The position numbers and the translations under genes were made by a program. Shown piece after piece: positions 5,813-15,196 of a DNA stretch of 64,000 nucleotides (position 1 is the stretch's first letter; each line of letters starts with the position of its first letter). The notes beneath the pieces are model-generated. The model did no database searches and was not told the origin of the DNA. It saw only the letters and a program-made list of their open reading frames with translations. Source of the DNA: Abyssibius alkaniclasticus (GTDB lineage Bacteria > Pseudomonadota > Alphaproteobacteria > Rhodobacterales > Rhodobacteraceae); the NCBI RefSeq assembly GCF_020447305.1, contig NZ_CP095732.1, positions 62,001-126,000 on the forward strand. The letters run 5' to 3'.

Positions 5813-8593
5813 CTATTCTGCGGCAACCGTGTCATTTGCGGCCTCGGCCCGCACCGCTGCAAACTTGAATTCCGGGATTTTGCCGTAAGGGTCCAGCGCC
5901 GGATTTGTCAGGATATTCGCCGCCGCCTCGACATAGGCAAAGGGCAGGAACACGTTATCGGGGGCTACCGCACGGTCGGCCCGCGCCATGACGGTGATGC
6001 TGCCACGCCGGGTTGACAGCCGGACCATACCGCCGGGCTCGACCCCCAGCCGCGCCAAGGTGGCGGGGTTGAGCGAGCAATTCGCCTCGGGCTCGACCGC
6101 GTCCAGCACCCTGGCGCGCCGTGTCATCGAGCCGGTATGCCAATGCTCAAGCTGGCGCCCGGTGATCAGCACCATCGGGTATTCGGCATCGGGCACCTCG
6201 TTGGGCGAGATAACCGTGGCGGGGGTGAATTTGGCACGGCCATCGGCGCGCGGAAAGCCATCGGCAAACACAATGGATTGGCCGGGGTCGGTTGGCGTCA
6301 GGCTGGGATAGGTGATCGCGCCTTCGGTCTCCAACCGCTCCCATGTGATATTGTTCAGGCTTTTCATGCCTAGCTTCATTTCGGCAAACACCTCGGACGG
6401 GTCTTTATAGGGCCAGTTCTGGCCCAAACGCCGCGCCAGCTCGACCGTAATCCACCAATCGGGCTTCGCCTCGCCCGGGCTTGGCACGGCGGGGCGGCCC
6501 ATTTGCACCTGACGGTTGGTATTGGTGACCGTGCCGGATTTTTCGGCCCAGGCGGCGGCAGGCAGCACAACATCGGCGTAATTCGCGGTTTCGGTCAGGA
6601 AAATATCCTGCACGACAAGGTGGTCGAGCTTGGCGAGCGCGTCGCGCGCGTGTTCGACATCGGGGTCGGACATTGCCGGGTTTTCACCCAGAATATACAT
6701 ACCGGCGATTTTATCGTCATGGATGGCATCCATGATTTCCACCACGGTCAGCCCCTTTTGCGATGAAAAATCCGGCGTGCCCCAAATCTCGGTAAAGGCC
6801 GAGCGCACGCCATCATCGCCCACGGGCTGATAATCGGGCAGGAACATCGGGATCATGCCGGCATCGGACGCGCCCTGCACGTTGTTCTGGCCGCGCAGCG
6901 GGTGCAGGCCCGCGCCGGGGCGGCCGACATGGCCGCACATCAGGGCAAGGCTGATCAGGCAGCGCGAATTGTCGGTGCCGTGAATATGCTGGGATATGCC
7001 CATGCCCCAAAAGATCATCGCCGCCTTGGCATTGGCGAAGGTGCGGGCGACATCGCGCAGCACATCGGGGGCAATCCCGCAGATGGGCGACATCTTTTCG
7101 GGGGTAAAGGCGGCGATATGGGCGCAGAAATTATCCCACCCTTCGGTGAACCGGTCGATATAGGCGGGGTTGAACAGCTTTTCGCTCACAATCACATTCA
7201 TGATTGCGTTGAGCATGGACACATCGCCGCCGGGGCGGAATTGCAGCATATGGGATGAAAAGCGCCGCAGGCCCACGCCGCGCGGGTCCATCACGATCAG
7301 CTTGCCGCCGCGTTTGGTGAACTGCTTGAAATAGGTGGCGGCAACGGGGTGGTTTTCAACCGGATTGGCGCCGATCACAATCGCCACATCGGCGTTTTCA
7401 ATCTCGTTGAAGGTGGCGGTCACAGCGCCAGAGCCGACATTTTCCATAAGCGCGGCCACCGATGAGGCATGGCAGAGCCGCGTGCAATGGTCAACATTAT
7501 TGTGGCCAAAGGCGGTGCGGATGAGTTTTTGGAAGAGATAGGCTTCCTCATTCGAACATTTGGCAGACCCGAAACCGGCGACAGATTCGCCCCCGCGCGT
7601 TTCACGCAGATGCGCAAGCCCATTGGCAGCCACATCCAGCGCCTCGTCCCATGTCGCCTCGCGAAAATGGGTCATCAGCTTCGCGGGGTCAACATTCAGC
7701 CCCTTGGCGGGCGCATCATCACGGCGGATCAGCGGTTTGGTCAGGCGGTGCGGGTGGGTAATGTAATCAAACCCGAAACGGCCCTTCACACAAAGCCGGT
7801 TTTCATTGGCCGGGCCATCGGCCCCGTCGACCCATGCGATTTTATCATCCTTGATCTTGAAGGAAAGCTGGCAGCCAACGCCGCAATAGGGGCAGACCGA
7901 TTTCACCTCGCGGTCATAATCGGCACGATCGCCCTGCTGGGCATCATCGAGCATCGTGGCCGGGGTCAGCGCGCCGGTCGGGCAGGCCTGCACGCATTCA
8001 CCGCAGGCCACGCAAGTTGAATTGCCCATCGGGTCATCCATGTCAAAGACGATCTGCGCATCATGCCCGCGCCCGGCCATGCCGATCACGTCATTCACCT
8101 GCACCTCGCGGCAGGCCCGCACACAGAGGTTGCAATGGATGCAGGCATCAAGGTTCACGCGCATGGCGACATGGCTGTCATCGAGCAGCGGGATACGGGT
8201 GGCTTCAAGCCTGGGCAGGCGGCTGGTGGCCACGCCCTGCATATCGGCCATATCCCACAGATGGCTCGATTTATCATGCGCGGTGTCGCGCGCGGGCTGG
8301 TCGGCCACCAGCATTTCCATAACCATTTTGCGGGCGGAAACCGCGCGGGCCGAGGCGGATTTGACAACCATGCCTTCGCTGGGTTCACGTATGCAGGAGG
8401 CGGCCAACACACGCTCGCCATCAATTTCCACCATACAGGCGCGGCAATTGCCATCGGCGCGATAGCCCTTTTTGCCGGAATGGCACAGATGCGGAATGGT
8501 GGTGCCCTGCCGCTTGGCGACCTCCCAGATCGACTCGCCCGCAGCGGCTTCGACCTGCTGGCCATCGAGGGTGAAGGTGATTTTGTCGCTCAT
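5813..8593 (-). CDS. fdhA: Formate dehydrogenase catalytic (alpha) subunit
   Basis: 926-residue cytoplasmic molybdenum/tungsten enzyme subunit that oxidises formate to CO2. Order of parts: an N-terminal 2Fe-2S ferredoxin domain with Cys ligands in residues ~37-65 (CHSGKKGYRADGNCRAC); two 4Fe-4S motifs (CIHCNLCVRAC, CVACGECVQACP) near 150-210; a further 4Fe-4S motif CPYCGVGC near 235; then the bis-molybdopterin domains and C-terminal cap. The metal ligand lies in DHCTRLCHASSVAAL and is Cys, not selenocysteine. No twin-arginine signal. This architecture is that of FdsA/FdhF from NAD-linked enzymes, but no fdsB, fdsG, fdsC or fdsD is adjacent. Confidence 0.88.
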   Translation of the reverse strand: MSDKITFTLDGQQVEAAAGESIWEVAKRQGTTIPHLCHSGKKGYRADGNCRACMVEIDGERVLAASCIREPSEGMVVKSASARAVSARKMVMEMLVADQPARDTAHDKSSHLWDMADMQGVATSRLPRLEATRIPLLDDSHVAMRVNLDACIHCNLCVRACREVQVNDVIGMAGRGHDAQIVFDMDDPMGNSTCVACGECVQACPTGALTPATMLDDAQQGDRADYDREVKSVCPYCGVGCQLSFKIKDDKIAWVDGADGPANENRLCVKGRFGFDYITHPHRLTKPLIRRDDAPAKGLNVDPAKLMTHFREATWDEALDVAANGLAHLRETRGGESVAGFGSAKCSNEEAYLFQKLIRTAFGHNNVDHCTRLCHASSVAALMENVGSGAVTATFNEIENADVAIVIGANPVENHPVAATYFKQFTKRGGKLIVMDPRGVGLRRFSSHMLQFRPGGDVSMLNAIMNVIVSEKLFNPAYIDRFTEGWDNFCAHIAAFTPEKMSPICGIAPDVLRDVARTFANAKAAMIFWGMGISQHIHGTDNSRCLISLALMCGHVGRPGAGLHPLRGQNNVQGASDAGMIPMFLPDYQPVGDDGVRSAFTEIWGTPDFSSQKGLTVVEIMDAIHDDKIAGMYILGENPAMSDPDVEHARDALAKLDHLVVQDIFLTETANYADVVLPAAAWAEKSGTVTNTNRQVQMGRPAVPSPGEAKPDWWITVELARRLGQNWPYKDPSEVFAEMKLGMKSLNNITWERLETEGAITYPSLTPTDPGQSIVFADGFPRADGRAKFTPATVISPNEVPDAEYPMVLITGRQLEHWHTGSMTRRARVLDAVEPEANCSLNPATLARLGVEPGGMVRLSTRRGSITVMARADRAVAPDNVFLPFAYVEAAANILTNPALDPYGKIPEFKFAAVRAEAANDTVAAE

Positions 8594-8687
8594 ATGCCCG
8601 CCTATATCATGCGCTGTTGGCGAAGTTTAACCACGTTCGCGCGCAATTTGGAAAACCAAACCGACAGGCGCGCGCTTTATTACGCCA

Positions 8688-9323
8688 TTACACCCATTGC
8701 AGCACGACATTGCGCAACAACCCGGCGGCGATAAGCACAAAGAAGGCCGCAACCGCACAATCTATGTAAGGGGCCGCGCGCATATAGGCATGGGCCGCGA
8801 TTTTGGTAGAAAACAGCAGCGCATAGCCGGCGTGAAGGCCCATTGCCAGCAGGATTGCGCCAAAAATCAGCACGGCAAGGTCGGCGGGCGCGGCGGATTT
8901 CACCGGAAAGATGGCCAGCACGGTCAGCCAGGTGGTCAGCGCCTTCGGGTTGGTGGCCAGAATGGCAAGTGAAGCGGAGAAGGCCCGCCACGGGGTGATG
9001 TTGTTTCGCGCGCGCACCTGCCCGCGCCCGCCCAGCGCGCGGTGCAAAAAGCGTTTGGCAAACCAGATGAGCAGGCCCGCGCCCAAAAGTTCGAGCGCCG
9101 GTTCCAGCCAAGGGGCCAGCGCAAACAGCGCCGCCACGCCCAGCACCGCGCCACCGGCCCAAAGGGCAACCCCGATACCCACAGCACCCGAACAGGCCAG
9201 CCCAGACCGCCGCCCGGAGCCCATAGAAATGCTGATCGTATTCAACACATTCGGCCCCGGTGACAGGATGTTAAGCCCGATCAACGCCCAAACCTCGAAA
9301 AAGTCATACCAGGCCAGTGTCAT
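8688..9323 (-). CDS. LysE/RhtB family amino-acid exporter
   Basis: 211-residue inner-membrane protein with about six hydrophobic segments. The N-terminal LNILSPGPNVLNTI block is the hallmark of the LysE/RhtB translocators, which export amino acids such as threonine, homoserine or lysine. Start placed at the ATG at 9323 (MTLAWYDFF), where homology-like sequence begins; a longer frame upstream is unlikely and would cover the divergent mscS leader. Ends 94 bases before fdhA on the same strand. Substrate unknown. Confidence 0.78.
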   Translation of the reverse strand: MTLAWYDFFEVWALIGLNILSPGPNVLNTISISMGSGRRSGLACSGAVGIGVALWAGGAVLGVAALFALAPWLEPALELLGAGLLIWFAKRFLHRALGGRGQVRARNNITPWRAFSASLAILATNPKALTTWLTVLAIFPVKSAAPADLAVLIFGAILLAMGLHAGYALLFSTKIAAHAYMRAAPYIDCAVAAFFVLIAAGLLRNVVLQWV

Positions 9324-9385
9324 GCGTGCAGTTAGCGTTAGACCTGAGGACAAGGCCAGACCATAATGGTGTAAATATCGAAAGG

Positions 9386-10732
9386 ATGGATTTGGACAGT
9401 TTACTGGCACAGATCGACACGATTTGGACAGCGATTGTCAACTGGATGGGTGGCATGTTCCTGCCCTATCGGGTTTGGCAATATGTCATTTTGCTGGTGT
9501 GTCTGGCGGCGGCCCTGCTGACCGCGCGGCTGATCGACCCGCCGATTGATGCCTGGATGCGCGACCGCAAGGGGCTAAGCACGCGGCAATTGCGCATCAT
9601 GATCGCCGTTGCCCGGCGCAGCAAATCCATCCTTCTGGCGCTTTATTGCTGGCTGGCGGTGTTCATCCTGCGCTCGTTCACCGTGTTTCCCAGCCGCAGC
9701 TATATCGTTGCCCTTGGCGCGAGCCTTGCGCTGGCCTGGGTAATCGTGGCGCTGTCGGCGCGGCTTATCCGCAACCCGCTTTTGCGCAATGTCACCCGCT
9801 TTGCGGTGTGGATATACATCGCCCTGCGCCTGCTGAACATGACCGATGACGCCATGAGCGCACTGGATTCAGCGGCCATAAACCTTGGCGGGCTGCGCCT
9901 GTCGGCGCTGATGGTGGTGCAGGCAATGGCCACGCTGGCGGTGCTGTTCTTCTTCGTCGGGCTGGTGAACAACGCCGCGCGCAAACGCTTGCAGAATGTC
10001 GAAGGCCTGTCGCCCTCGATGCGGATGCTTTCGGAAAAAGGGCTGCGGCTGGCGCTTTACGGGCTGGCGATTGTGATCGGGCTGCAAACGGTTGGGTTCG
10101 ACCTGACCTCGCTGACCGTGCTGTCCGGCGCCATCGGGCTTGGCATTGGCTTTGGCTTGCAAAAGGTCGTGTCCAACCTTGTGGCGGGGGTCATCCTGCT
10201 GGTCGATAAATCCATCAAACCCGGCGATGTGATCACCATCGACAATACGTTCGGCTGGATCACCGACCTGTCGGCGCGCTACGTCTCGGTCAAAACCCGC
10301 GACGGGCGCGAATACCTTGTGCCCAACGAGGACATGATCACCGGGCAGGTGGTGAACTGGAGCCATTCCAACGACCTTGTGCGCCTGGATGTGGAGTTCG
10401 GCACCTCGTATGACAGCGACCCGCATGAGGTGCGCAAACTGGCGCGCGAAGCTGCGGTGAAGGCCGGTCGCGTGGTGCATGACCCGCCGCCGCAATGCCA
10501 TATTACCGGCTTTGGCGATAGCTCGGTCGATTACATTCTGCGCTTCTGGATCCGCGACCCGATCGGCGGGCTGACCAATATTCGCGGCGATGTGTATCTG
10601 GAGCTTTGGGACGCGCTCAAAGCCGCCAATATCGAAATCCCCTTCCCGCAGCGCGATGTCAATTTCCGCAACATGGATCAGCGTGACAAGCCGACCGGCC
10701 GTGAATCGAGCATTGCCTCCATAGAGAAATAG
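9386..10732 (+). CDS. MscS-family mechanosensitive ion channel
   Basis: 448 residues with about five to six N-terminal membrane helices and a C-terminal MscS core: the pore helix region GLGIGFGLQKVVSNLVAG, the beta domain KSIKPGDVITIDNTFGWI and the segment REYLVPNEDMITGQVVNWS are conserved in this family. It should open under membrane tension to release solutes after osmotic downshock. Start placed at ATG 9386; a TTG at 9392 has a better-spaced AAAGGA and is possible. Its 3' end overlaps the opposing Lrp gene by 55 bases. Confidence 0.85.
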   Translation: MDLDSLLAQIDTIWTAIVNWMGGMFLPYRVWQYVILLVCLAAALLTARLIDPPIDAWMRDRKGLSTRQLRIMIAVARRSKSILLALYCWLAVFILRSFTVFPSRSYIVALGASLALAWVIVALSARLIRNPLLRNVTRFAVWIYIALRLLNMTDDAMSALDSAAINLGGLRLSALMVVQAMATLAVLFFFVGLVNNAARKRLQNVEGLSPSMRMLSEKGLRLALYGLAIVIGLQTVGFDLTSLTVLSGAIGLGIGFGLQKVVSNLVAGVILLVDKSIKPGDVITIDNTFGWITDLSARYVSVKTRDGREYLVPNEDMITGQVVNWSHSNDLVRLDVEFGTSYDSDPHEVRKLAREAAVKAGRVVHDPPPQCHITGFGDSSVDYILRFWIRDPIGGLTNIRGDVYLELWDALKAANIEIPFPQRDVNFRNMDQRDKPTGRESSIASIEK

Positions 10733-11154
10733 CCGGTGACATTGGCAAGGTCGAAGCCGGTAATCAGTGCGCGGTAGAAGGCATCATAGCCAGCCATGCC
10801 CGCACAAGTGACCTTGATCAGATAATCCCATTCGCCACCGATGCGGTGAAAATCGGTCACTTGCGGCAGGCCGGCCACATGTTTGGCAAAGCGCGCGATC
10901 CAGTCATCGGAATGATGCGCGGTCTTGATCATTACAAACACCGACAGATCAAGCCCCAAGGCCGCCAGATCGAGCCGGGTATGGCTGCCCTTGATCACCC
11001 CCGCCGCGCGCAGCCGTTGCAGCCGCCGCCAACAGGCGTTTTGCGACAGGCCGACATATTCGGCCACCTCGCGCTGCGCCATGCTGCCATCGCGCTGCAG
11101 GCAGGCAAGTATGCGCCGATCAATCATATCGATTTTGAATGTTTGCTCGTTCAT
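10678..11154 (-). CDS. Lrp/AsnC-family transcriptional regulator
   Basis: 158 residues: winged helix-turn-helix at ~10-60 (RRILACLQRDGSMAQREVAEYVGLSQNACWRRL read in part) and a C-terminal RAM/ligand domain with the G-G-E-W-D-Y-L pattern. Such proteins sense amino acids and commonly control a divergent neighbour. The divergent gene encodes a class V PLP desulfurase-like enzyme and the 93-base gap holds a 7-bp-arm inverted repeat. ATG 11154 is preferred to one three codons upstream. Confidence 0.85.
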   Translation of the reverse strand: MNEQTFKIDMIDRRILACLQRDGSMAQREVAEYVGLSQNACWRRLQRLRAAGVIKGSHTRLDLAALGLDLSVFVMIKTAHHSDDWIARFAKHVAGLPQVTDFHRIGGEWDYLIKVTCAGMAGYDAFYRALITGFDLANVTGYFSMEAMLDSRPVGLSR

Positions 11155-11191
11155 ATGACCCAAAATTTGCGACTTTACCGCAGTTAAAGGT

Positions 11192-11210
11192 AATGTCTTT
11201 TGCAGACATT
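11192..11210. promoter_or_regulatory. Inverted repeat, candidate Lrp-type operator
   Basis: AATGTCT-tttgc-AGACATT, perfect 7-bp arms with a five-base spacer, in the 93-base gap between the divergent Lrp regulator and the desulfurase-like gene, ending 38 bases before the latter. Position and symmetry fit the operator of the adjacent regulator. Confidence 0.5.
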
Positions 11211-11247
11211 CACAATAGATTACCCCAAACCAACCTAAAGGCCCGAA

Positions 11248-12654
11248 ATGACCCGATCACCGCTTGCAGATTTTTTTGACGATTTCGCAAAATCGCTGAA
11301 CCGCGACGACCTGTTGGCGCATCTGCGCGACGGGCTTGTCGGCGCCGGGCTACAGATTGACACCGCCTATGGCCGCAAGAAGATGGTCTATGCCGATTAC
11401 GTCGCCTCGGGCCGTGCGCTGAAGCAAATCGAACATGCGATGCTTGATCAGGTTCTGCCCTATTACGCCAATGCCCATACCGAAGATAGCTGCTGTGGCC
11501 GCGCGATGACGCAGCTGCGCGAAGATGCGCGCGGCGTGATTGCCGCATGTTGCGGCGCATCCGATGACCATGCGGTTATCTTCAGCGGCGCGGGGGCAAC
11601 GGCGGGCCTGAACAAGGCGGTTGCGCTGCTGGGCGTGCCCGCGGCGCTGGCGGCAGGGCGGCGCGTGGTGGTGCTGGTCGGCCCCTATGAGCATCATTCA
11701 AACCTGCTGCCCTGGCGCGAAAGCGGTGCCGAGATGGTGGAAATCGCCGAGGCGGAAGGCGGCGGCATTGACCTTGACGACCTTGCGCGCGCGCTGAACG
11801 CCGCCAAGGGTGCGCTGATCATCGGGGCATTTTCAGCCGCCTCCAACATTACCGGCATTTGCAGCGATGTGGTTGCGGTTACGCGGCAGTTGAAGGCATC
11901 TGGCGCGCTGGTGGTGTGGGATTATGCGGGCGCCGGCCCCTATCTGCCCATTGCGATGCACCCGGCGGCGGGTGCCGAAATTGATCTCATCGTGACCTCG
12001 GCGCATAAATTCATCGGCGGGCCAGGGGCGTCGGGCGTGATGATCATCCGCCGCGACGCCATTGCCATGAGCCGCCCGACCGCGCCGGGCGGGGGCACCG
12101 TGCGCTATGTGAATGCCACAACGCATGATTATCTGCCCTGCCCGATTGCACGCGAAGAGGCGGGCACCCCGAACACTTTGGGAGACATCCGCGCCGCATT
12201 GGTGTTTTTGGTGAAAGCGGCGATTGGTGCGCATATGCAGGTGCGCAATGCCGAGCTGGCCGCGCGCGCCTTTGCCGCCTTCAAGGCCATGCCCGGCGTG
12301 GCCGTTCTGGCCCCGACACATGAAACCCGCCTGCCGATTTTTGCGTTTCGCATTGCCGATGGTGCGGGCGGCTGGATCAAGCCTGAACCTGCCACCCGAA
12401 TGTTAAGCGAGCGTTTCGGCATTCAGGCGCGCGGTGGCTGCGCCTGCGCCGGGCCTTATGCGCACAGGCTTCTGGCAATATCCGATGCGGCATCCGCGCA
12501 AATGCGCCGCGAAATTCTTGCCGGAGACCTGCGCAACAAACCCGGCTTTATCCGGCTGAACTTTTCGGTGCTGATGCAGGATGAAACGGTCGAATTCATC
12601 CTGTCCAGCATTGCCGAACTTGCCCAGGCCGCGCCGGAACTGGTTGCCGCCTAG
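11248..12654 (+). CDS. Class V PLP enzyme, cysteine desulfurase / selenocysteine lyase-like
   Basis: 468 residues. The PLP lysine is in VTSAHKFIGGPGAS; the SGAGATAGLNKAV and YEHHSNLLPWRE segments are typical of class V aminotransferase-fold desulfurases. The C-terminal segment ARGGCACAGPYAHRLL holds Cys at the place where desulfurases keep the reactive Cys. Two unusual Cys pairs (EDSCCGRA, AACCGAS) lie near residues 78 and 103. No iron-sulfur cluster scaffold genes are adjacent, and an Lrp regulator is divergent, so a role in amino-acid sulfur metabolism rather than general cluster assembly is inferred. True substrate unknown. Confidence 0.75.
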   Translation: MTRSPLADFFDDFAKSLNRDDLLAHLRDGLVGAGLQIDTAYGRKKMVYADYVASGRALKQIEHAMLDQVLPYYANAHTEDSCCGRAMTQLREDARGVIAACCGASDDHAVIFSGAGATAGLNKAVALLGVPAALAAGRRVVVLVGPYEHHSNLLPWRESGAEMVEIAEAEGGGIDLDDLARALNAAKGALIIGAFSAASNITGICSDVVAVTRQLKASGALVVWDYAGAGPYLPIAMHPAAGAEIDLIVTSAHKFIGGPGASGVMIIRRDAIAMSRPTAPGGGTVRYVNATTHDYLPCPIAREEAGTPNTLGDIRAALVFLVKAAIGAHMQVRNAELAARAFAAFKAMPGVAVLAPTHETRLPIFAFRIADGAGGWIKPEPATRMLSERFGIQARGGCACAGPYAHRLLAISDAASAQMRREILAGDLRNKPGFIRLNFSVLMQDETVEFILSSIAELAQAAPELVAA

Positions 12655-13259
12655 GCCTTTGGCTGACTCGCCACCAGGCTTGCGCGGCCGGCAATGCCCT
12701 TGTGCCATGCCGCCAAAGTGGCGTGGTTTGCGCGCCAGTTGCGGGCATCATGGCGAAAATCGACATATTCCAGCGCAATGGCCACGGCCAGAACGGCCAT
12801 ATCGGCGGTTGCATTCAACTGGTCCATATGGCGGGTTTCAAGCGCGCCAAGCGCACGGTCGATTTTCAGCCACTGCGCCGCGAGCCAGGGTTCATAGCGC
12901 ATGTTTTCCGGGCGCAAGCGCCCTTCATAGGCCATAGATACCGCCGCATCCATAATTCCATCAGCGAGCGATTCCAGCACCAAGGCATCCCACAAGGCCG
13001 GGGCCTGGGGGTAAAGCGTGCCGGGGGCCAGGCTGTCGATATAGCGGGTAATGGTGCGGCTATCAAACAAGCTGCGCCCATCATCCAGCGCCAGTGCCGG
13101 AATTTTGCCAAGCGGGTTATGGTCCGGCACGGTATCACCCGGTGCAACAGGGCTGACAGTGACCGGCACAAGCTCTACCGCGCCGATCTGGCCGGTTTCA
13201 TGCAAGGCCACGATGACCTTGCGCACAAAGGGCGATGCGGGGGCGACGAATAGTTTCAT
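12651..13259 (-). CDS. Glutathione S-transferase family protein
   Basis: 202 residues with a thioredoxin-fold N-terminal domain (MKLFVAPASPFVRKVIVALHE, NPLGKIPAL, SRTITRYID) and an all-helical C-terminal domain, the standard GST layout. The N-terminal SPFVRK replaces the catalytic Ser/Cys/Tyr region typical of bacterial beta or theta-like GSTs. ATG 13259 is chosen because the GST fold begins exactly there. It converges on the desulfurase gene with a four-base overlap of ends. Substrate unknown. Confidence 0.82.
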   Translation of the reverse strand: MKLFVAPASPFVRKVIVALHETGQIGAVELVPVTVSPVAPGDTVPDHNPLGKIPALALDDGRSLFDSRTITRYIDSLAPGTLYPQAPALWDALVLESLADGIMDAAVSMAYEGRLRPENMRYEPWLAAQWLKIDRALGALETRHMDQLNATADMAVLAVAIALEYVDFRHDARNWRANHATLAAWHKGIAGRASLVASQPKA

Positions 13260-13540
13260 GGGGGACCTCGTGTTGCGATTTCGCGCAGATTGGCACAAGA
13301 TTGCCCGATTGCAACCACAGAACGCCCGAGATCTGGCGCCAATTTGCCCGGCCCGCAGCAAAAGCGCGCCAGTGGCGATTTGCGGCCGAACGCGCAGGGC
13401 TGGCAACTCTGGGTGAAACTCAGGCTTGAAAGACTGCACGTTCGGCCCCCGGCCAAACCGCGCGCCAGACCGCGCCCCCTTCCCTCATCGCGCTGAACAG
13501 GCTACATGGGGCGCAAACCTGCATAAACGGAAAGACGATC

Positions 13541-15196
13541 ATGGCCGCATATCAATATGTCTATCACATGGATGGGGTGTCCAAAACCTATCCGGGTGGC
13601 AAAAAATGCTTTGAAAACATCAAGCTGTCGTTTCTGCCCGGCGTCAAGATCGGTGTGGTCGGGGTGAACGGCTCGGGTAAATCCACGCTCATGCGGATCA
13701 TGGCCGGCATGGACACGGATTTTCAGGGCGAAGCCTGGGCGGCAGAAGGCATCCGCGTGGGCTATCTTTCGCAAGAGCCGCATCTGGATGACAGCAAGAC
13801 CGTGCGCGAGAACGTGATGGAAGGCGTGGCCCCGAAGGTCAACCTGCTGGCGCGCTACAACGAATTGGCGATGAATTATTCCGATGAAACCGCCGAAGAA
13901 ATGGCCAAGCTGCAAGACGAGATCGACGCGCAGAACCTGTGGGATCTGGACAGCCAGATCGACGTGGCCCTGGAGGCGCTGCGCTGCCCGCCGGACGAGG
14001 CGAATGTCGCAACGCTTTCGGGCGGCGAGCGTCGCCGCGTGGCCCTGTGCCGTTTGCTGCTTGAAGCGCCCGACATGCTGCTGCTTGACGAGCCGACCAA
14101 CCATCTGGACGCCGAAACCATTGCATGGCTGCAACAGCATCTGATTGATTACAAAGGCACAATCCTGATTGTGACCCATGACCGCTACTTCCTTGACCAG
14201 ATCACCGGCTGGATTCTGGAACTCGACCGTGGCCGTGGCATTCCTTACGAGGGCAACTATTCGGCCTGGGTGGACCAGAAGGCCAAGCGGCTGGAGCAGG
14301 AAGCCCGCGAGGACAAATCGCGCCAGAAAACGCTGGAGCGCGAATTGGCATGGATGCGGCAGGGCGCCAAGGCCCGTCAGGCGAAATCCAAGGCGCGTAT
14401 CAACGCCTATAACGAGTTGGCCGACGCCTCGGAACGCGAGCGCATTACCGGCGCGCAAATCGTCATTCCCAATGGCCCGCGCCTTGGTGGCAAGGTCATC
14501 GAGGTTGAAAACCTGTCCAAGGCCTTTGGCGACAAGGTGCTGATCGACAACCTGTCTTTCTCGCTGCCGCCCGGTGGCATTGTCGGCGTGATCGGGCCGA
14601 ACGGCGCGGGTAAATCAACACTGTTCCAGATGCTCATCGGCAAGGACAAGCCCGATAGCGGCACGGTCGAAATCGGCAATTCGGTGCAACTTTCCTATGT
14701 CGACCAGTCGCGCGATAGTCTTGATGGCAAAAAGACCGTTTGGGAGGAAATTTCCGACGGGCTGGATGTGGTGAAACTTGGTGATGCCGAAGTGAACAGC
14801 CGCGCCTATACCGGCGCCTTCAACTTCAAGGGTGGCGACCAGCAGAAAAAGGTTTCGCTTTTATCTGGCGGCGAGCGGAACCGCGTGCATCTGGCCAAGC
14901 TGCTGAAATCGGGCGGCAATGTGCTGCTGCTTGACGAGCCGACCAATGATCTGGATGTTGAGACCCTGCGCGCATTGGAAGATGCGATTTCCGATTTTGC
15001 CGGCTGCGCGGTGATCATCAGCCATGACCGTTTCTTCCTCGACCGGCTTTGCACGCATATTCTGGCCTTTGAGGGGAATAGCCATGTGGAATGGTTCGAG
15101 GGCAACTTCGAGGATTATGAGGCCGATAAAGTGCGCCGCTTGGGGCCGGATTCCATCAAACCGCAGCGGGTGAAATACAAGAAATTCACGCGTTAG
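13541..15196 (+). CDS. ettA: Energy-dependent translational throttle protein EttA (ABC-F)
   Basis: 551-residue ABC-F ATPase that binds the ribosomal E site and gates early elongation according to the ATP/ADP ratio. Two ABC domains are visible: Walker [10 protein letters not shown] and GPNGAGKST, signatures [12 protein letters not shown] and [12 protein letters not shown], Walker [12 protein letters not shown] and [11 protein letters not shown]. There are no membrane segments. The inter-domain linker around residues 240-300 is Lys/Arg-rich. Length and the opening [19 protein letters not shown] match EttA rather than Uup or drug-resistance ABC-F proteins. The 281-base gap upstream contains no recognisable gene. 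Confidence 0.93.
   Translation: MAAYQYVYHMDGVSKTYPGGKKCFENIKLSFLPGVKIGVVGVNGSGKSTLMRIMAGMDTDFQGEAWAAEGIRVGYLSQEPHLDDSKTVRENVMEGVAPKVNLLARYNELAMNYSDETAEEMAKLQDEIDAQNLWDLDSQIDVALEALRCPPDEANVATLSGGERRRVALCRLLLEAPDMLLLDEPTNHLDAETIAWLQQHLIDYKGTILIVTHDRYFLDQITGWILELDRGRGIPYEGNYSAWVDQKAKRLEQEAREDKSRQKTLERELAWMRQGAKARQAKSKARINAYNELADASERERITGAQIVIPNGPRLGGKVIEVENLSKAFGDKVLIDNLSFSLPPGGIVGVIGPNGAGKSTLFQMLIGKDKPDSGTVEIGNSVQLSYVDQSRDSLDGKKTVWEEISDGLDVVKLGDAEVNSRAYTGAFNFKGGDQQKKVSLLSGGERNRVHLAKLLKSGGNVLLLDEPTNDLDVETLRALEDAISDFAGCAVIISHDRFFLDRLCTHILAFEGNSHVEWFEGNFEDYEADKVRRLGPDSIKPQRVKYKKFTR

Noticed and set aside
5813-8593. Selenocysteine in the formate dehydrogenase
   Set aside because: The metal ligand codon in the DHCTRLCHAS segment is a Cys codon; there is no in-frame TGA.
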